From the NCBI RefSeq assembly GCF_051954455.1, contig NZ_JBQCHS010000015.1:146576-210575 (forward strand): a stretch of DNA of 64,000 nucleotides. The letters are read 5' to 3'. The stretch's first letter is position 1, and each line of letters begins with the position of its first letter. Origin of the DNA: Pseudolysinimonas sp051954455 (lineage in GTDB: Bacteria; Actinomycetota; Actinomycetes; Actinomycetales; Microbacteriaceae). The notes under the pieces are model-generated. The model had not been told where the DNA came from and searched no databases. It saw only the letters and a list, made by a program, of their open reading frames with translations. This document shows, in pieces, positions 1 through 8,558 of this stretch. A program made the translations under genes and the position numbers.

Positions 1-1012
1 CGTCGAGGTCGAGGTCGGATCGGCCGAGCTCGTCGCCGAATCGGATCGCGTCGGCGAGCCGGCTGCGGGGAGGGATGACGGCCACCCCGGCTCCGGCGAC
101 CTCGTCGTAGTCGCCCGATACGACCGCGACCGCCGACATGCCCGCGACCCACATGGCGCCGTAGACGCCGTTGCGGGTGTGGCTGAGCCGCGCGTCGGCG
201 TAGGCGATGCGGGCCGCCGCCGCCGGATCGCCGGGAGCGGTCCACCCGTAGACGTCGGTGCGGATGAGCGCCCCGATCCATTCGCGGAACGGGTTCCAGC
301 GTCGCGCCGCCCGCTCGGGGTCGACGCCCTCGAGCAGGTTGCGGTAGGCGGCGCGCTCGGCCGTGAAGACCCGTCCGGCAGGGAGCGAGGCGAGCCAGGA
401 GAGCGCGACGTCGTCGGTCGTCAGCTCGGCTCCGTGCGATTCCACCGCCTGCAGCGCGAGGATCGCATAGTTGAGGTCATCGTCCTCGGGCATCCCGTCG
501 ATGTTCTCGGCGAGGGAGGTCGGGCCGGACGCGCGGTTCCAGGGCCACCGTCCGGCGACCTCGGCGTCGAGGCCCTCTGCGGTGAAGTAGTCGCGCAGCG
601 GCCAGCGGCCCGTCGACTCCAGGATCGCGCGGATGCCCTCCGGCGGGATCTTCTCCACCGGCTTCCCGAGCAGGCACCCTGCCGCCCGGCCGAGCCAGGC
701 CCCGAGGGCGCGATCACGGTCGAGACGGACGGCGCCCCCGTCGGGGGCATCGGCGAGGATGGCGCCGAGCTCGTCCGGCTCGTCGGGAGCGGGAGGCGCC
801 GGGGTCGCGTCGAGCCGGTCGAGCAGCTCGCCCGCGAGGAGGCGCAGCTCGGGGCTCGCTGCCTCTGCGCTGGCTCCGTTGCGCAGCACCGTCAGGTCGC
901 CACCCGCGCGCTCCCACTCGGCCGCCGCCCACGCGACGTCCTTGCCCTCCTCGCCGGATTGCCGGATCTCGAGGACGACGAGGTCCTCCGGTTGCGACCA
1001 GCTGAGTCTCAC
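1..1012 (-). CDS. ADP-ribosylglycohydrolase family protein, C-terminus cut by the window edge
   Basis: The frame is open from a GTG at 1012 to the window edge, about 337 codons. The GTG overlaps the stop of the upstream gene as GTGA. A roughly 110-residue N-terminal extension precedes the family fold. The fold is recognised by LGAWLGRAAGCLLGKP, then MPEDDDLNYAILAL (the acidic metal-binding segment), then DARLSHTRNGVYGAMWVAGM. Members are Mg-dependent hydrolases that remove ADP-ribose from proteins or small molecules. Many paralogues in sugar operons have unknown substrates. The second acidic motif, expected near the C-terminus, lies outside the window. It is the last visible gene of the LacI/ABC operon. 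Confidence 0.85.
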   Translation of the reverse strand, partial: MRLSWSQPEDLVVLEIRQSGEEGKDVAWAAAEWERAGGDLTVLRNGASAEAASPELRLLAGELLDRLDATPAPPAPDEPDELGAILADAPDGGAVRLDRDRALGAWLGRAAGCLLGKPVEKIPPEGIRAILESTGRWPLRDYFTAEGLDAEVAGRWPWNRASGPTSLAENIDGMPEDDDLNYAILALQAVESHGAELTTDDVALSWLASLPAGRVFTAERAAYRNLLEGVDPERAARRWNPFREWIGALIRTDVYGWTAPGDPAAAARIAYADARLSHTRNGVYGAMWVAGMSAVAVVSGDYDEVAGAGVAVIPPRSRLADAIRFGDELGRSDLDLD

Positions 1013-2172
1013 GAGGCGAGTCGCTCCGGGTCCGCGAGGGCGCCGATGCGGTCGACCGCGGCGAGCGCCCGCACCCGGTCGCGCTCGAGGATGTCGCTCG
1101 CGGCCTGCGCGAGCAGACCGGCGTGCACCCCGAAGTCCACGCGGCTGGCGGCCCCGATCTCCTCGACCCACTCCGCGGGCACGACGTGGGAGCCGTGCAT
1201 CGCGCCGATGATCGCGCCGGCCATGCTGGCGATCGAGTCGGAGTCCCTGCCGTAGTTGACCGCGCCGAGCACGGCCCGCCGGTAGTCGCCGCCGTGAGCG
1301 ATCACCATGCCCAACGCGACCGGGAACTCCTCGATGGACTTGGTCCGCGAGGGGATCCGGGCGTCCGCCGCCGGCTCGCGATAGCGCTCGCCGACCGTGT
1401 CGAAGGGCCGGATCGCGTCGCGCAGGCGGGCTCCGATCTCTCGGTCGGATGCGTCGCCGACCGTCGTCGCCGCCTCGACCACCGCGGCGACCGCGGCGCG
1501 GGTGCCGTCATGGCTGACCGAGAGCACCGCGTCCGCGACGCCGAGCGGATCGGCCCCGGGTGCCAGCGCGGCGGCGACGGCGGCCGCGAAGGCGCCGGCC
1601 GCTTCGCGCCCGTAACTGGACTGATGCGCGCCGGCCAGATCGATCGCCTCGCGATACGCCCCGGTGGCGTCGCCCGCGTTGACCACGCCGACGGGAGCCA
1701 AGTACATCGCGGCGCCGCAGTTGACCACGTTGCCCACGCCCGCCTCGCGGGGATCGATGTGGCCGTACTGCAGACGGGTGACCATCCACTTCTCAGCGAG
1801 GAAGATCCTGTTGAGCAGGACCGTCTCCCGCTCGAGCTCCGGGATCCACCGCACGTCGCCGATCAGTCGCGGCACGAGGCCGTCGGCCATGGCGAACGCA
1901 TCGAGGTGCTCACGGCGCTCGGCGTACACCTCGATGAGCGCCTGGGTCATGAGGGTGTCGTCGGTGATGTGCCCGTCGCCCTTGTGGTACGGGCTGATGG
2001 GGCGATGTGTCTGCCAGTCCGCGAAGAAGGGCGGGACGATGCCCTCGACCCGACCGCCGTACCGCTCCTCGATGGCCTCCGGGGTGAATCCCTCGGTCGC
2101 GCCGCCGAGGGCGTCGCCGACCGCCGATCCCGTGACGACCGCGAGGGCGCGATCCTCGATCCAGCTGCTCAC
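1009..2172 (-). CDS. ADP-ribosylglycohydrolase family protein
   Basis: 387 residues, full length for the DraG-like fold. The N-terminal TGSAVGDALGGATEGF and TDDTLMTQALIEVY segments and the C-terminal NYGRDSDSIASMAGAIIGAM supply the acidic residues that bind two Mg ions in this family. The GTG start has AGGAG about 11 bases upstream. It follows the solute-binding protein gene and overlaps the next, related gene by 4 bases. A paired glycohydrolase arrangement downstream of a sugar importer suggests hydrolysis of an imported N-riboside or ADP-ribose-like compound. That role is inferred from context only. Confidence 0.88.
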   Translation of the reverse strand: MSSWIEDRALAVVTGSAVGDALGGATEGFTPEAIEERYGGRVEGIVPPFFADWQTHRPISPYHKGDGHITDDTLMTQALIEVYAERREHLDAFAMADGLVPRLIGDVRWIPELERETVLLNRIFLAEKWMVTRLQYGHIDPREAGVGNVVNCGAAMYLAPVGVVNAGDATGAYREAIDLAGAHQSSYGREAAGAFAAAVAAALAPGADPLGVADAVLSVSHDGTRAAVAAVVEAATTVGDASDREIGARLRDAIRPFDTVGERYREPAADARIPSRTKSIEEFPVALGMVIAHGGDYRRAVLGAVNYGRDSDSIASMAGAIIGAMHGSHVVPAEWVEEIGAASRVDFGVHAGLLAQAASDILERDRVRALAAVDRIGALADPERLAS

Positions 2173-2239
2173 GTGTGCTTGCTCTCCTTGATGGTCGTCG
2201 GGGACGGCGGCTCGGCGTCGATCCGGGCCGCCGTCGGGA

Positions 2240-3523
2240 TCAGCCGTTGACGGTCTGCCAACCGGTCTCGAGAGCGGACGCGAGGCCCTTCTCGTCGATC
2301 TGTCCGCCGAGGTACTTCTGGTACGCCGGGGTCGCCACGGTCGACTTCCACGTCTCGTACTTCGTGAACGTGTTCCAGGTCGGGTTCACGAGGTGCTTGC
2401 CCGAGGCGAGCACCTGCGCCCAGCCGTTCTTGCCGGCGGTCAGCTTCGACGCCTCCGCGAGGGCCGAGGTCGTCGCCGGGATCTCCCCGTCCGCGATGTT
2501 GATCGCCGCGAGGTTGCTCGCCGACTGGTAGAAGTTCACGAACGTCGCCGCGGCGGCCTGGTTCTTGGACTTCTTGGTGATCGAGAGCGTGATCGGAGCC
2601 GACATCTGCTGCGCGCCCTTCGAGCCCTCGAGGGCCGGCAGCACGATCCAGTTGAACCCCGCCGGCGCGTCGGCCGCGATGTTCGCGATCTGGTAGGAAC
2701 CCGCCACCGTCATCGCCGCCTTGCCGCCGTAGAAGGTGGGAAGGGCGTCCGACGTGGACTGGGTGACCCCGGTCTGGTCGACGTATCCGGCGTCGATCAT
2801 CTTCTTGACGCGCGACGGGACCGCGAGCTCCGCCGAGCCGATGTCGGCCTTGGCCTTCGTCTCGTCCGAGCTCGTGAAGAACTTCGCGCCGAAGCCGAGG
2901 CCGAAGCTCGCGAAGTTCGACGTGGGCGACTTGAGGCCCCAGACGAGACCCTTCACGCCACCGGTGGTGGTCTTCTTCGCGATGTTCTCGAACTGATCCC
3001 ACGTCATGGTGTCTCCGGTCGGGATCTGCACGCCCGCGGCGTCCAGCAGATCCTTGTTCGCGAACACGACGTAGCTCTGCTGCTCGGTGGGGACGGCGAG
3101 CAGCTTGCCGTCCTTCTCGAGACCGGCACGCACGCTCGCCGGGATGTCGGCGACCGTCGACTTCGGGAGGAGCTTGCCGAGGTCGGCGAGGTAGGCCGAG
3201 AACTGCAGGGTGTCGCCCGGGGCGTCGTTCTGCACGACGTCGGGAGCGACGCCCCCGGCGTACTGGGTCTGCAGCTTCTGCTCGAGGCTGTCGGCGGGCG
3301 CCACCTCGAGGGTCACCTTGATCTTGGGGTACTTCTTCTCGAAGTCGGCCACGAGCTTCTTCGTCTGGGCGATGGCCGCCGGCTGGTTGTTGAAGTACTC
3401 GTACGTGATCGAGCCGGACGTCGCGGAGCCTCCGCCGGTGCTGTTCGAGCCGCCGGAGCAGCCGCTCAGTGCGACGAGCGCGACGGCGGCGATGCCGAAC
3501 GCGAGAGAGCCACGGGCTTTCAT
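2240..3523 (-). CDS. Extracellular sugar-binding lipoprotein of an ABC importer (family 1)
   Basis: 427 residues with a lipoprotein signal: a short basic N-terminus, a hydrophobic stretch and the lipobox LSGC near residues 19-22. The mature protein begins with a Gly/Ser/Thr-rich linker. The segment YPKIKVTLEVAPADSLEQKL and the DVVQNDAPGD region are typical of family 1 sugar-binding proteins. It delivers substrate to the two permeases encoded just upstream in the same operon. No ATPase is encoded nearby, as is usual for these importers, which share an MsiK-like ATPase. The substrate is unknown; the neighbouring kinase and glycohydrolases hint at a riboside. Confidence 0.9.
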   Translation of the reverse strand: MKARGSLAFGIAAVALVALSGCSGGSNSTGGGSATSGSITYEYFNNQPAAIAQTKKLVADFEKKYPKIKVTLEVAPADSLEQKLQTQYAGGVAPDVVQNDAPGDTLQFSAYLADLGKLLPKSTVADIPASVRAGLEKDGKLLAVPTEQQSYVVFANKDLLDAAGVQIPTGDTMTWDQFENIAKKTTTGGVKGLVWGLKSPTSNFASFGLGFGAKFFTSSDETKAKADIGSAELAVPSRVKKMIDAGYVDQTGVTQSTSDALPTFYGGKAAMTVAGSYQIANIAADAPAGFNWIVLPALEGSKGAQQMSAPITLSITKKSKNQAAAATFVNFYQSASNLAAINIADGEIPATTSALAEASKLTAGKNGWAQVLASGKHLVNPTWNTFTKYETWKSTVATPAYQKYLGGQIDEKGLASALETGWQTVNG

Positions 3524-3568
3524 GTCACTTCCTATCTGTTGGGTTCTGGGTGAAGGGTTGGTCGGGTC

Positions 3569-4426
3569 TCAGCCCTTGACCGCGCCGGCGAGGAGCCCGC
3601 CGGCCAGTCGGCGCTGCAGGATCGAGAAGAAGACGATGCTCGGGATCGCCGAGAGCAGCGCGCCCGCGGCAAGCGGTCCGATCAGTGAGAGCCCCTGCCC
3701 GTTCACGAACGTGCTGAGCGTCACCGAGAGCGTGTAGTTCGGAGAGGACTGCAGGATCACCAGCGCGAAGAAGAACTCGTTGTATGCGGAGACGAACGTG
3801 AAGATGGAGGTCGCGATCAGGCCGGGACGCAGCAGCGGCAGGACGATGCTCCAGAGAATGCGCAGCCGTCCGGCCCCGTCGATCGAGCCGGCCTCCTCGA
3901 TGTCGCCGGGGATGCCGCTCACGTAGCCCTGCAGCATCCACAACGAGAACGGCAGCGTGTAGACGACGTAGACCAGGGTCAGTCCGCCGAGGTTGTCGAT
4001 GAGCCCCAGAGCCCGGAGCACGAAGAACATCGGGATGATGATGAGCGGCACGGGGATGATCTGGCTCACGAGGATCCACCCGATCCCGAGGTTGCGCACG
4101 CGCCCGCGGTAGCGGGCCATCGCGTACGCGCCCGGGACGGAGACGACGATCACGATGAGCGTCGTCGACAGGGCGACGACGACGCTGTTGATGGCGGCCT
4201 GGACGAGGCCCTGGGTCTGCAGCGCCACCGCGAAGTTGTCGAACGTCGGGTGCTGGGGGAACAGGCTGACGGTCAGCGAGTTGATGTCGCGGCTGGTCTT
4301 GAGCGAGGTCGAGATCAGCCAGACGAAGGGGAACGCGAGGAAGATCGCGAACGCGGCGAGCGCGACGTACTGCAGCACGCGTGCGACGACGCCCCCGGCG
4401 CTCCGGCGGACGGGCCGGGCGCTCAT
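3569..4426 (-). CDS. Carbohydrate ABC transporter permease, MalG type
   Basis: 285 residues with six predicted membrane segments. The cytoplasmic EAA loop is visible as EEAGSIDGAGRLRILWSIVLPLLRPG, given here only to mark the coupling site near residues 190-215. The C-terminus LAGGLLAGAVKG is typical of the MalG branch. The start codon ATG overlaps the stop of the preceding permease gene as ATGA, implying translational coupling. It forms the second half of the membrane channel with the product of 4423-5334. Confidence 0.9.
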   Translation of the reverse strand: MSARPVRRSAGGVVARVLQYVALAAFAIFLAFPFVWLISTSLKTSRDINSLTVSLFPQHPTFDNFAVALQTQGLVQAAINSVVVALSTTLIVIVVSVPGAYAMARYRGRVRNLGIGWILVSQIIPVPLIIIPMFFVLRALGLIDNLGGLTLVYVVYTLPFSLWMLQGYVSGIPGDIEEAGSIDGAGRLRILWSIVLPLLRPGLIATSIFTFVSAYNEFFFALVILQSSPNYTLSVTLSTFVNGQGLSLIGPLAAGALLSAIPSIVFFSILQRRLAGGLLAGAVKG

Positions 4427-5334
4427 GCCCGGGCTCCCCGACGCAGGCGCCGCAGCAAGGTGAAGGATGCGAGCACGAGGATCAGCACGAGGATCACGTC
4501 GGTCATCGCGGCCGCCAGGCCGGTGTCGCCGCTATGGAAGGCCTCTGTATAGACGAAGAGCATGGGGAGCAGGGTCTGGCCGCCGGGCCCTCCGCCCGTG
4601 AGCACGTAGACGATGCCGAAGGAGTTGAAGTTCCAGATCAGGCTGAGCGAGCCGACGGCGATCATCACCGGCCGGATCGCGGGGAGCGTGACGTGCAGGA
4701 AGCGCGACCAGGCGTTGGCTCCGTCGACCTTCGCCGCCTCGACGAGCTCGGTGGGGATCTGCTGGAGTCCCGCGAGCATGGAGACGGTGTTCTGAGGCAT
4801 GCCCGCCCAGACCCCGACGAGGATGACGGCCGGCAGCGCGAGGCTGAAGCTGCCGAGCCAGTTGATGTCCGTCGGGCCGCCGAGCGCGTCGATGAGCCAG
4901 TTGAGCGGGCCGTGCGTCGGCGAGTAGATGGCCTGCCACATGATCGCGACCACCACGGGCGGCATCGCCCACGGGACGATCGCGAGCACGCGGACGAAGG
5001 CGCGGAAGCGGAGGTTCGAGTTCAGCAGGAGGGCCAGGGCGAGGCCCAGCACGACCTGCAGGACCGTGACGGAGACCGTCCAGACGGCGCCGATGCCGAA
5101 GGACTGCCAGAACGGCGCGTCGGCGAAGACGCGCCCGAAGTTCTTGAGCCCGACGAACTGCGGCGGATCCGGGTTGATGATCGTCGAGTCGGTGAAGGCG
5201 TACAGCAGCCCGACGATGATCGGCAGGACGCTGAGGATCATGATCGGCAGCGCCGAGGGCAGCGCGAGCGCGATGGCCTCGGTGCGTCGGGTCGACGCGA
5301 TCGTGGCGCGTCGACGAGTGACGGTAGTGCTCAT
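4423..5334 (-). CDS. Carbohydrate ABC transporter permease, MalF type
   Basis: 303 residues. The start at MSTTVTRRR is chosen because its ATG overlaps the stop of the LacI gene as ATGA; a longer open frame upstream runs through the regulator and is not real. A hydrophobic segment follows the basic N-terminus, and six membrane spans are expected. The EAA coupling loop is seen as ELVEAAKVDGANAWSRFLHV. It is the heterodimer partner of the MalG-type permease downstream and belongs to the same LacI-controlled operon. Confidence 0.9.
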   Translation of the reverse strand: MSTTVTRRRATIASTRRTEAIALALPSALPIMILSVLPIIVGLLYAFTDSTIINPDPPQFVGLKNFGRVFADAPFWQSFGIGAVWTVSVTVLQVVLGLALALLLNSNLRFRAFVRVLAIVPWAMPPVVVAIMWQAIYSPTHGPLNWLIDALGGPTDINWLGSFSLALPAVILVGVWAGMPQNTVSMLAGLQQIPTELVEAAKVDGANAWSRFLHVTLPAIRPVMIAVGSLSLIWNFNSFGIVYVLTGGGPGGQTLLPMLFVYTEAFHSGDTGLAAAMTDVILVLILVLASFTLLRRLRRGARA

Positions 5335-6374
5335 CCGGCACGCCTCCCGGAGAGCGAACCGGCCGTCGAGTCGCGCACCACGAGTTCCGGCTGCACCTCG
5401 ACGGTCTGAAACGGACGCGTCGGCTCGTCGAACCGGCGCAGCAGCAGGTCCGCCGCGATCTCGCCCCGTCGTGCGGCGAACATCGACACGCTGGTCAGGC
5501 TCGGGCTGTACATCGCGGCGAACTCGATGTCGTCGATGCCCGTGACGGCGAGGTCGTCGGGCACACGCAGACCGGCATCGTGCGCGGCGACGATGACGCC
5601 GAGCGCGATCAGGTCGTTGGCGGCCACCACCGCATCCACCCGCTCGTGGCGACGCTGTCGATGCCAGCGCGAGAAGATCGGAGCGGCAGCCGCGCGACCG
5701 GCTTCCAGCGTGAACTCGGATGCGATGATCTGCGACGCGTGCGCGTCCGGGATCCCGAGCCTCCGCGTGGAGCGATAGAAGCCCCGCTCGCGCACCGAGC
5801 CCGGCTGCGTGTCGAGCGGTCCGTTGACGAAGGCGAAGTTGCGGCGCCCGAGCGCGTGCAGGTGAGCCGTGGCCTGCTCGACGGCGACGCTCGAGTCGAC
5901 CCGGACGTTGTCGATCGTGAGCCCGTCGCCGAGCGACCCGATCACGACCACGGGGATCGCCGAGTTGACGACCGCGCGGCGCAGGACGTCGTCCGAGCGG
6001 AGCGAGGACAGGATCAGGCCGTCGGCGCCGCCGAGGGACAGCTGCCGCACCCATTCCGCAGTGCGTCCAGGCTCGCTCGTCGAGGTGACGCTCACTCGTG
6101 GCCCGTCCGCGCCGAACGTGCGCTCCACGGCCCGCAGCATGGCGACGTAGTTCGGGTTGCCGATGTCGTCCACGGCGAATGCGACCCGCCGCGTCGCCCC
6201 GCCCGCGCGCAGCGCGCGCGCCGTGCTGTCGGCCAGGTAATTGAGGTCGCGCGCTGCGGCGCGCACCTTGCGGATCATCTTCATGCTCGCGCTGCCGCCG
6301 GAGAGCGCCCGCGACGCGGAGGCGAGTGAGACGCCGGCGGCCTCGGCCACGTCGTGGAGTGTCGCGCGCGGCAT
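5331..6374 (-). CDS. LacI-family transcriptional regulator
   Basis: 347 residues from the ATG at 6374, which has AGGAGA a few bases upstream. The N-terminal helix-turn-helix reads ATLHDVAEAAGVSLASASRA, followed by a PurR/RbsR-like ligand-binding domain (DDIGNPNYVAMLRAVE; VVAANDLIALGVI; DLAVTGIDDIEFAAMYSPSLTSV). It is the first gene of the operon that encodes the ABC importer and glycohydrolases. A palindrome at 6419-6434 directly upstream suggests autoregulation. The ligand is presumably a sugar or nucleoside handled by the operon. Confidence 0.92.
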   Translation of the reverse strand: MPRATLHDVAEAAGVSLASASRALSGGSASMKMIRKVRAAARDLNYLADSTARALRAGGATRRVAFAVDDIGNPNYVAMLRAVERTFGADGPRVSVTSTSEPGRTAEWVRQLSLGGADGLILSSLRSDDVLRRAVVNSAIPVVVIGSLGDGLTIDNVRVDSSVAVEQATAHLHALGRRNFAFVNGPLDTQPGSVRERGFYRSTRRLGIPDAHASQIIASEFTLEAGRAAAAPIFSRWHRQRRHERVDAVVAANDLIALGVIVAAHDAGLRVPDDLAVTGIDDIEFAAMYSPSLTSVSMFAARRGEIAADLLLRRFDEPTRPFQTVEVQPELVVRDSTAGSLSGRRAG

Positions 6375-6418
6375 GATCTCTCCTTCGAGCTCCGGGTACT
6401 GAACGTTCCCTATGTGGA

Positions 6419-6434
6419 TTGGAATCGTTTCCAA
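6419..6434. promoter_or_regulatory. Predicted LacI-family operator upstream of the LacI gene
   Basis: TTGGAATCGTTTCCAA has perfect 6-base arms (TTGGAA/TTCCAA) around a 4-base centre, the usual architecture of LacI-family sites. It lies about 45 bases before the regulator start and just beyond the stop of the kinase gene. A related site precedes the kinase. Confidence 0.75.
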
Positions 6435-6468
6435 AAGCGGCTCCACCCCCCCATAGGGTCCGAGGACA

Positions 6469-7425
6469 CTAGCCGCGCGACGCGGAGGCGTCAAGGACGT
6501 CGACCCGCACCTGCGCGCGGAGCTCGGACAGCTCGGCAGGGCTCATCGCCGGAGCCTGGGCCCCGCGGTGCTGCACGGTCCAGCCACCGGCCGCGGCCGC
6601 CGTCCGCAGCGCTTCGGCCCGGGACAGACCCCCGGCGAGCGCCCCGACCAGCGCTCCGCCGAAGGCATCCCCGGCCCCCGTCGTGTCGACGACCGGGACG
6701 CGCGGCGCGCTCGCGCGGAGGATCCCGCCGCCGAACGCGTAGATGCTCCCGGCGCCGCCGAGCGTGATGACGCATTCGTCGGCGATGCCGCGCAACGCGG
6801 CGACGACCTGCCCGAGTGGCGCGTCGGCGGCGCGTCCGGCCACCTCGCGCGCCTCCCCCTCGTTGACGACCAGCAGATCGGGCCTGATCGCGGGAAGGCC
6901 CCGCGCCATCGGCGACGCGTTCAGCACCGTCCACCCTCCGGCCGCCGCCATCGCCGCGGTCGTGGCCTCGACAGGCACCTCGAGCTGCACGAGCACGATC
7001 GCGGCACGGCCGAGCGCCGTCGCCGCACCGCCCGCGTCGATCTCGTCGTTGGCGCCCGCGGCCACGACGATCGAGTTCTCGCCGGTGGCGTCGACGAGGA
7101 TCGTCGCCGACCCGGTCGCGCTCGTCGTGATCGTCAGCTCGGCGCGGACGCCTCGTGAGCGCAGCGCCTGCGCGACAGCGCGGCCGTCCGCATCGTCGCC
7201 CACGGCCCCGATGAACGTGGTCTTCGCTGAGCCGTGGACCCGTGCGGCCACCGCCTGGTTGGACCCCTTGCCGCCCGGCCCGCGGTGCTCCACCCTGCCG
7301 AGCACCGTCTCGCCGGGCGCAGGGAGGCGATCGACGACGTAGGCCGTATCGACGTTGGCGCTGCCGAAGACGACCACCTCGCCGCGCGGCACGGGGACAC
7401 CGACGGGAGACGTGAGCGGGTCCAT
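6469..7425 (-). CDS. PfkB-family carbohydrate kinase, ribokinase-like
   Basis: 318 residues. The N-terminal PfkB signature surrounds GPGGKGSNQAVAA, and the catalytic C-terminal signature reads VVDTTGAGDAFGGALVGALA with the Asp base. This closely follows ribokinase organisation. It phosphorylates a sugar, most likely a pentose or the sugar half of a nucleoside, using ATP in the cytoplasm. It lies upstream of the LacI gene on the same strand and has its own palindrome in the leader. Ribokinase, fructokinase and nucleoside kinase cannot be separated by eye, but the N-terminal GSANVDTAYVVDRLPAPGET fits ribokinase best. Confidence 0.87.
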   Translation of the reverse strand: MDPLTSPVGVPVPRGEVVVFGSANVDTAYVVDRLPAPGETVLGRVEHRGPGGKGSNQAVAARVHGSAKTTFIGAVGDDADGRAVAQALRSRGVRAELTITTSATGSATILVDATGENSIVVAAGANDEIDAGGAATALGRAAIVLVQLEVPVEATTAAMAAAGGWTVLNASPMARGLPAIRPDLLVVNEGEAREVAGRAADAPLGQVVAALRGIADECVITLGGAGSIYAFGGGILRASAPRVPVVDTTGAGDAFGGALVGALAGGLSRAEALRTAAAAGGWTVQHRGAQAPAMSPAELSELRAQVRVDVLDASASRG

Positions 7426-7463
7426 GTTCCTCGCAATCCTGGGGCGCGCTCATCGGCGACCTC

Positions 7464-7479
7464 GTGGAAGCCCTTCCAC
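7464..7479. promoter_or_regulatory. Predicted LacI-family operator upstream of the PfkB kinase
   Basis: GTGGAAGCCCTTCCAC has perfect 7-base arms around a 2-base centre. It shares the core TGGAA-N4-TTCCA with the site in front of the LacI gene, so the same regulator probably controls both units. It sits 39-54 bases upstream of the kinase start. Confidence 0.6.
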
Positions 7480-7629
7480 CACAGACGAGAAGGGGCCGGG
7501 GAGCCGGCCGAAGTTAGCGGCGTCGGGGCGGGGGCGTCAAGTCGGTCGACGGTCGACCGAGCAGAACGAAGCCCGATCGGGTGTCTGAAACGCGAGAAGC
7601 GACCCGCATGCACGAGCCGCTTCGTGTGT

Positions 7630-7675
7630 GTGCGCCCGGAGGGATTCGAACCCCCAACCTTCTGATCCGTAGTCA
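7630..7675 (-). repeat. attL: displaced 3' end of tRNA-Arg (46-base direct repeat)
   Basis: This 46-base stretch is identical to 21796-21841, where it forms the 3' half of an intact tRNA-Arg gene. It contains the T arm, the variable loop and the 3' acceptor strand but no 5' half, so it is the bacterial tRNA end pushed aside by integration. Beyond the discriminator base it does not continue as CCA, unlike the intact copy. It marks the left end of the element. Confidence 0.93.
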
Positions 7676-7881
7676 ACGGTCGAGGTTCACCGCGGGTCAC
7701 TACGCACCCCCACTTCCCCGTATTCACGGGGCTCCGACCTCTCTCGGGGAGGGGGCTTTCACGACCTCTCACTGACCGTCACGGGCATCACGCACACAAC
7801 GCTGCACACAAAAAAGGTGCCCCCGACCTGCGCCAACAGGCCGAGGGCGACGTCCGAATTCGAGAAAGGAACACGGACAAC

Positions 7882-8226
7882 ATGAACGCTACCTACACCG
7901 GAGATCGCTACTCCGCCGACACCTACAACCAGCCGTGCCCGGCAGCCCTGCCGTGGTGCAAGGGACACAACGGACCCGAGGTGCAGGACGCCGCCGAGGC
8001 GCACCAAGGGACCATCGGCACCGTCAGCGGCGGTGACAAGACGGTCGACGTGACCGCACTGCTCAACACGACAACCGGTCACACCTCGTTCAGCGTCTAC
8101 CTCGACTTCCTGGACCTCGAGCCCGGCACGGTCGTGGCGGGCATCCGTGACCTGCGGGTGATCGCGAACAAGCTCGAGGCGCTGCTGACGACGTGGAAGC
8201 CGGAGAACGCGGCGGTGACGCTGTGA
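7882..8226 (+). CDS. Small actinophage-type protein with a C-x4-WC-x2-H motif
   Basis: 114 residues. The N-terminal part contains CPAALPWCKGH, a Cys/Trp-Cys/His pattern also present in the product of 8555-9076 as CPEWCENH. The remainder looks like a small beta-rich domain followed by a helix (IRDLRVIANKLEALLTTW). The two proteins probably share a family of small actinobacterial phage proteins of unknown function, possibly binding a metal. AAGGA lies about 12 bases upstream of the ATG. It is the first gene of a coupled rightward set at the left end of the element. Confidence 0.7.
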   Translation: MNATYTGDRYSADTYNQPCPAALPWCKGHNGPEVQDAAEAHQGTIGTVSGGDKTVDVTALLNTTTGHTSFSVYLDFLDLEPGTVVAGIRDLRVIANKLEALLTTWKPENAAVTL

Positions 8227-8558
8227 GCGGGCTCCGCGGCCTCGTGCAGGCACGTCCGGCCGTCCTCGACCCGGGAACTTCCCTGGACGCGGCGGCGAAG
8301 CTCGACCCGTCGAACCTGACTCTCGTGCAGTCCGCGATTCTGCGGCTGCTGCGGGAGAACGGTCCGAGTACGGATGAGCGGATCGAGAGCCTGTATCAGG
8401 TGCACCGCGCCCAGCACCCGCACCTGCCGATGGCGAGCCCGCAGAGCCTCCGCACGCGCCGGCATGAGCTCGTGATCGCCGGGCAGGTGCGGGACAGCGG
8501 GAAGCGCGGCTCGACCCGGTACGGGAACGCCTCGGCCATGTGGGAGGCGCGCTCGTGA
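8223..8558 (+). CDS. Small winged-helix DNA-binding protein
   Basis: 111 residues from a GTG whose last two bases overlap the upstream stop (GTGA). The central segment LTLVQSAILRLLRENGPSTD, followed by SLRTRRHELVIAGQV and the wing-like DSGKRGSTRYGNAS, has the layout of a winged-helix domain. A regulatory role within the element is inferred. The gene also couples to the next one through a GTGA overlap. Confidence 0.65.
   Translation: MSGLRGLVQARPAVLDPGTSLDAAAKLDPSNLTLVQSAILRLLRENGPSTDERIESLYQVHRAQHPHLPMASPQSLRTRRHELVIAGQVRDSGKRGSTRYGNASAMWEARS

Larger units (their letters stand above)
7426..7881. other. Non-coding stretch holding the kinase leader, the att junction and two hairpins
   Basis: No convincing gene is seen here. 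From left to right it holds the kinase leader with a palindrome at 7464-7479, a palindrome TCGGTCGAC-G-GTCGACCGA at 7542-7560 of unknown role, and the att remnant at 7630-7675. Just inside the element are a hairpin CCCCGT-ATTC-ACGGGG at 7716-7731, whose left arm could pair instead with CGGGGA at 7745-7750, and a second hairpin around 7819-7848 in front of the first element gene. Confidence 0.6.

Noticed and set aside
7542..7560. Palindrome TCGGTCGAC-G-GTCGACCGA as a terminator of the kinase leader or the former tRNA transcript
   Set aside because: There is no U-rich tract on either side. It is recorded only as a palindrome of unknown role.
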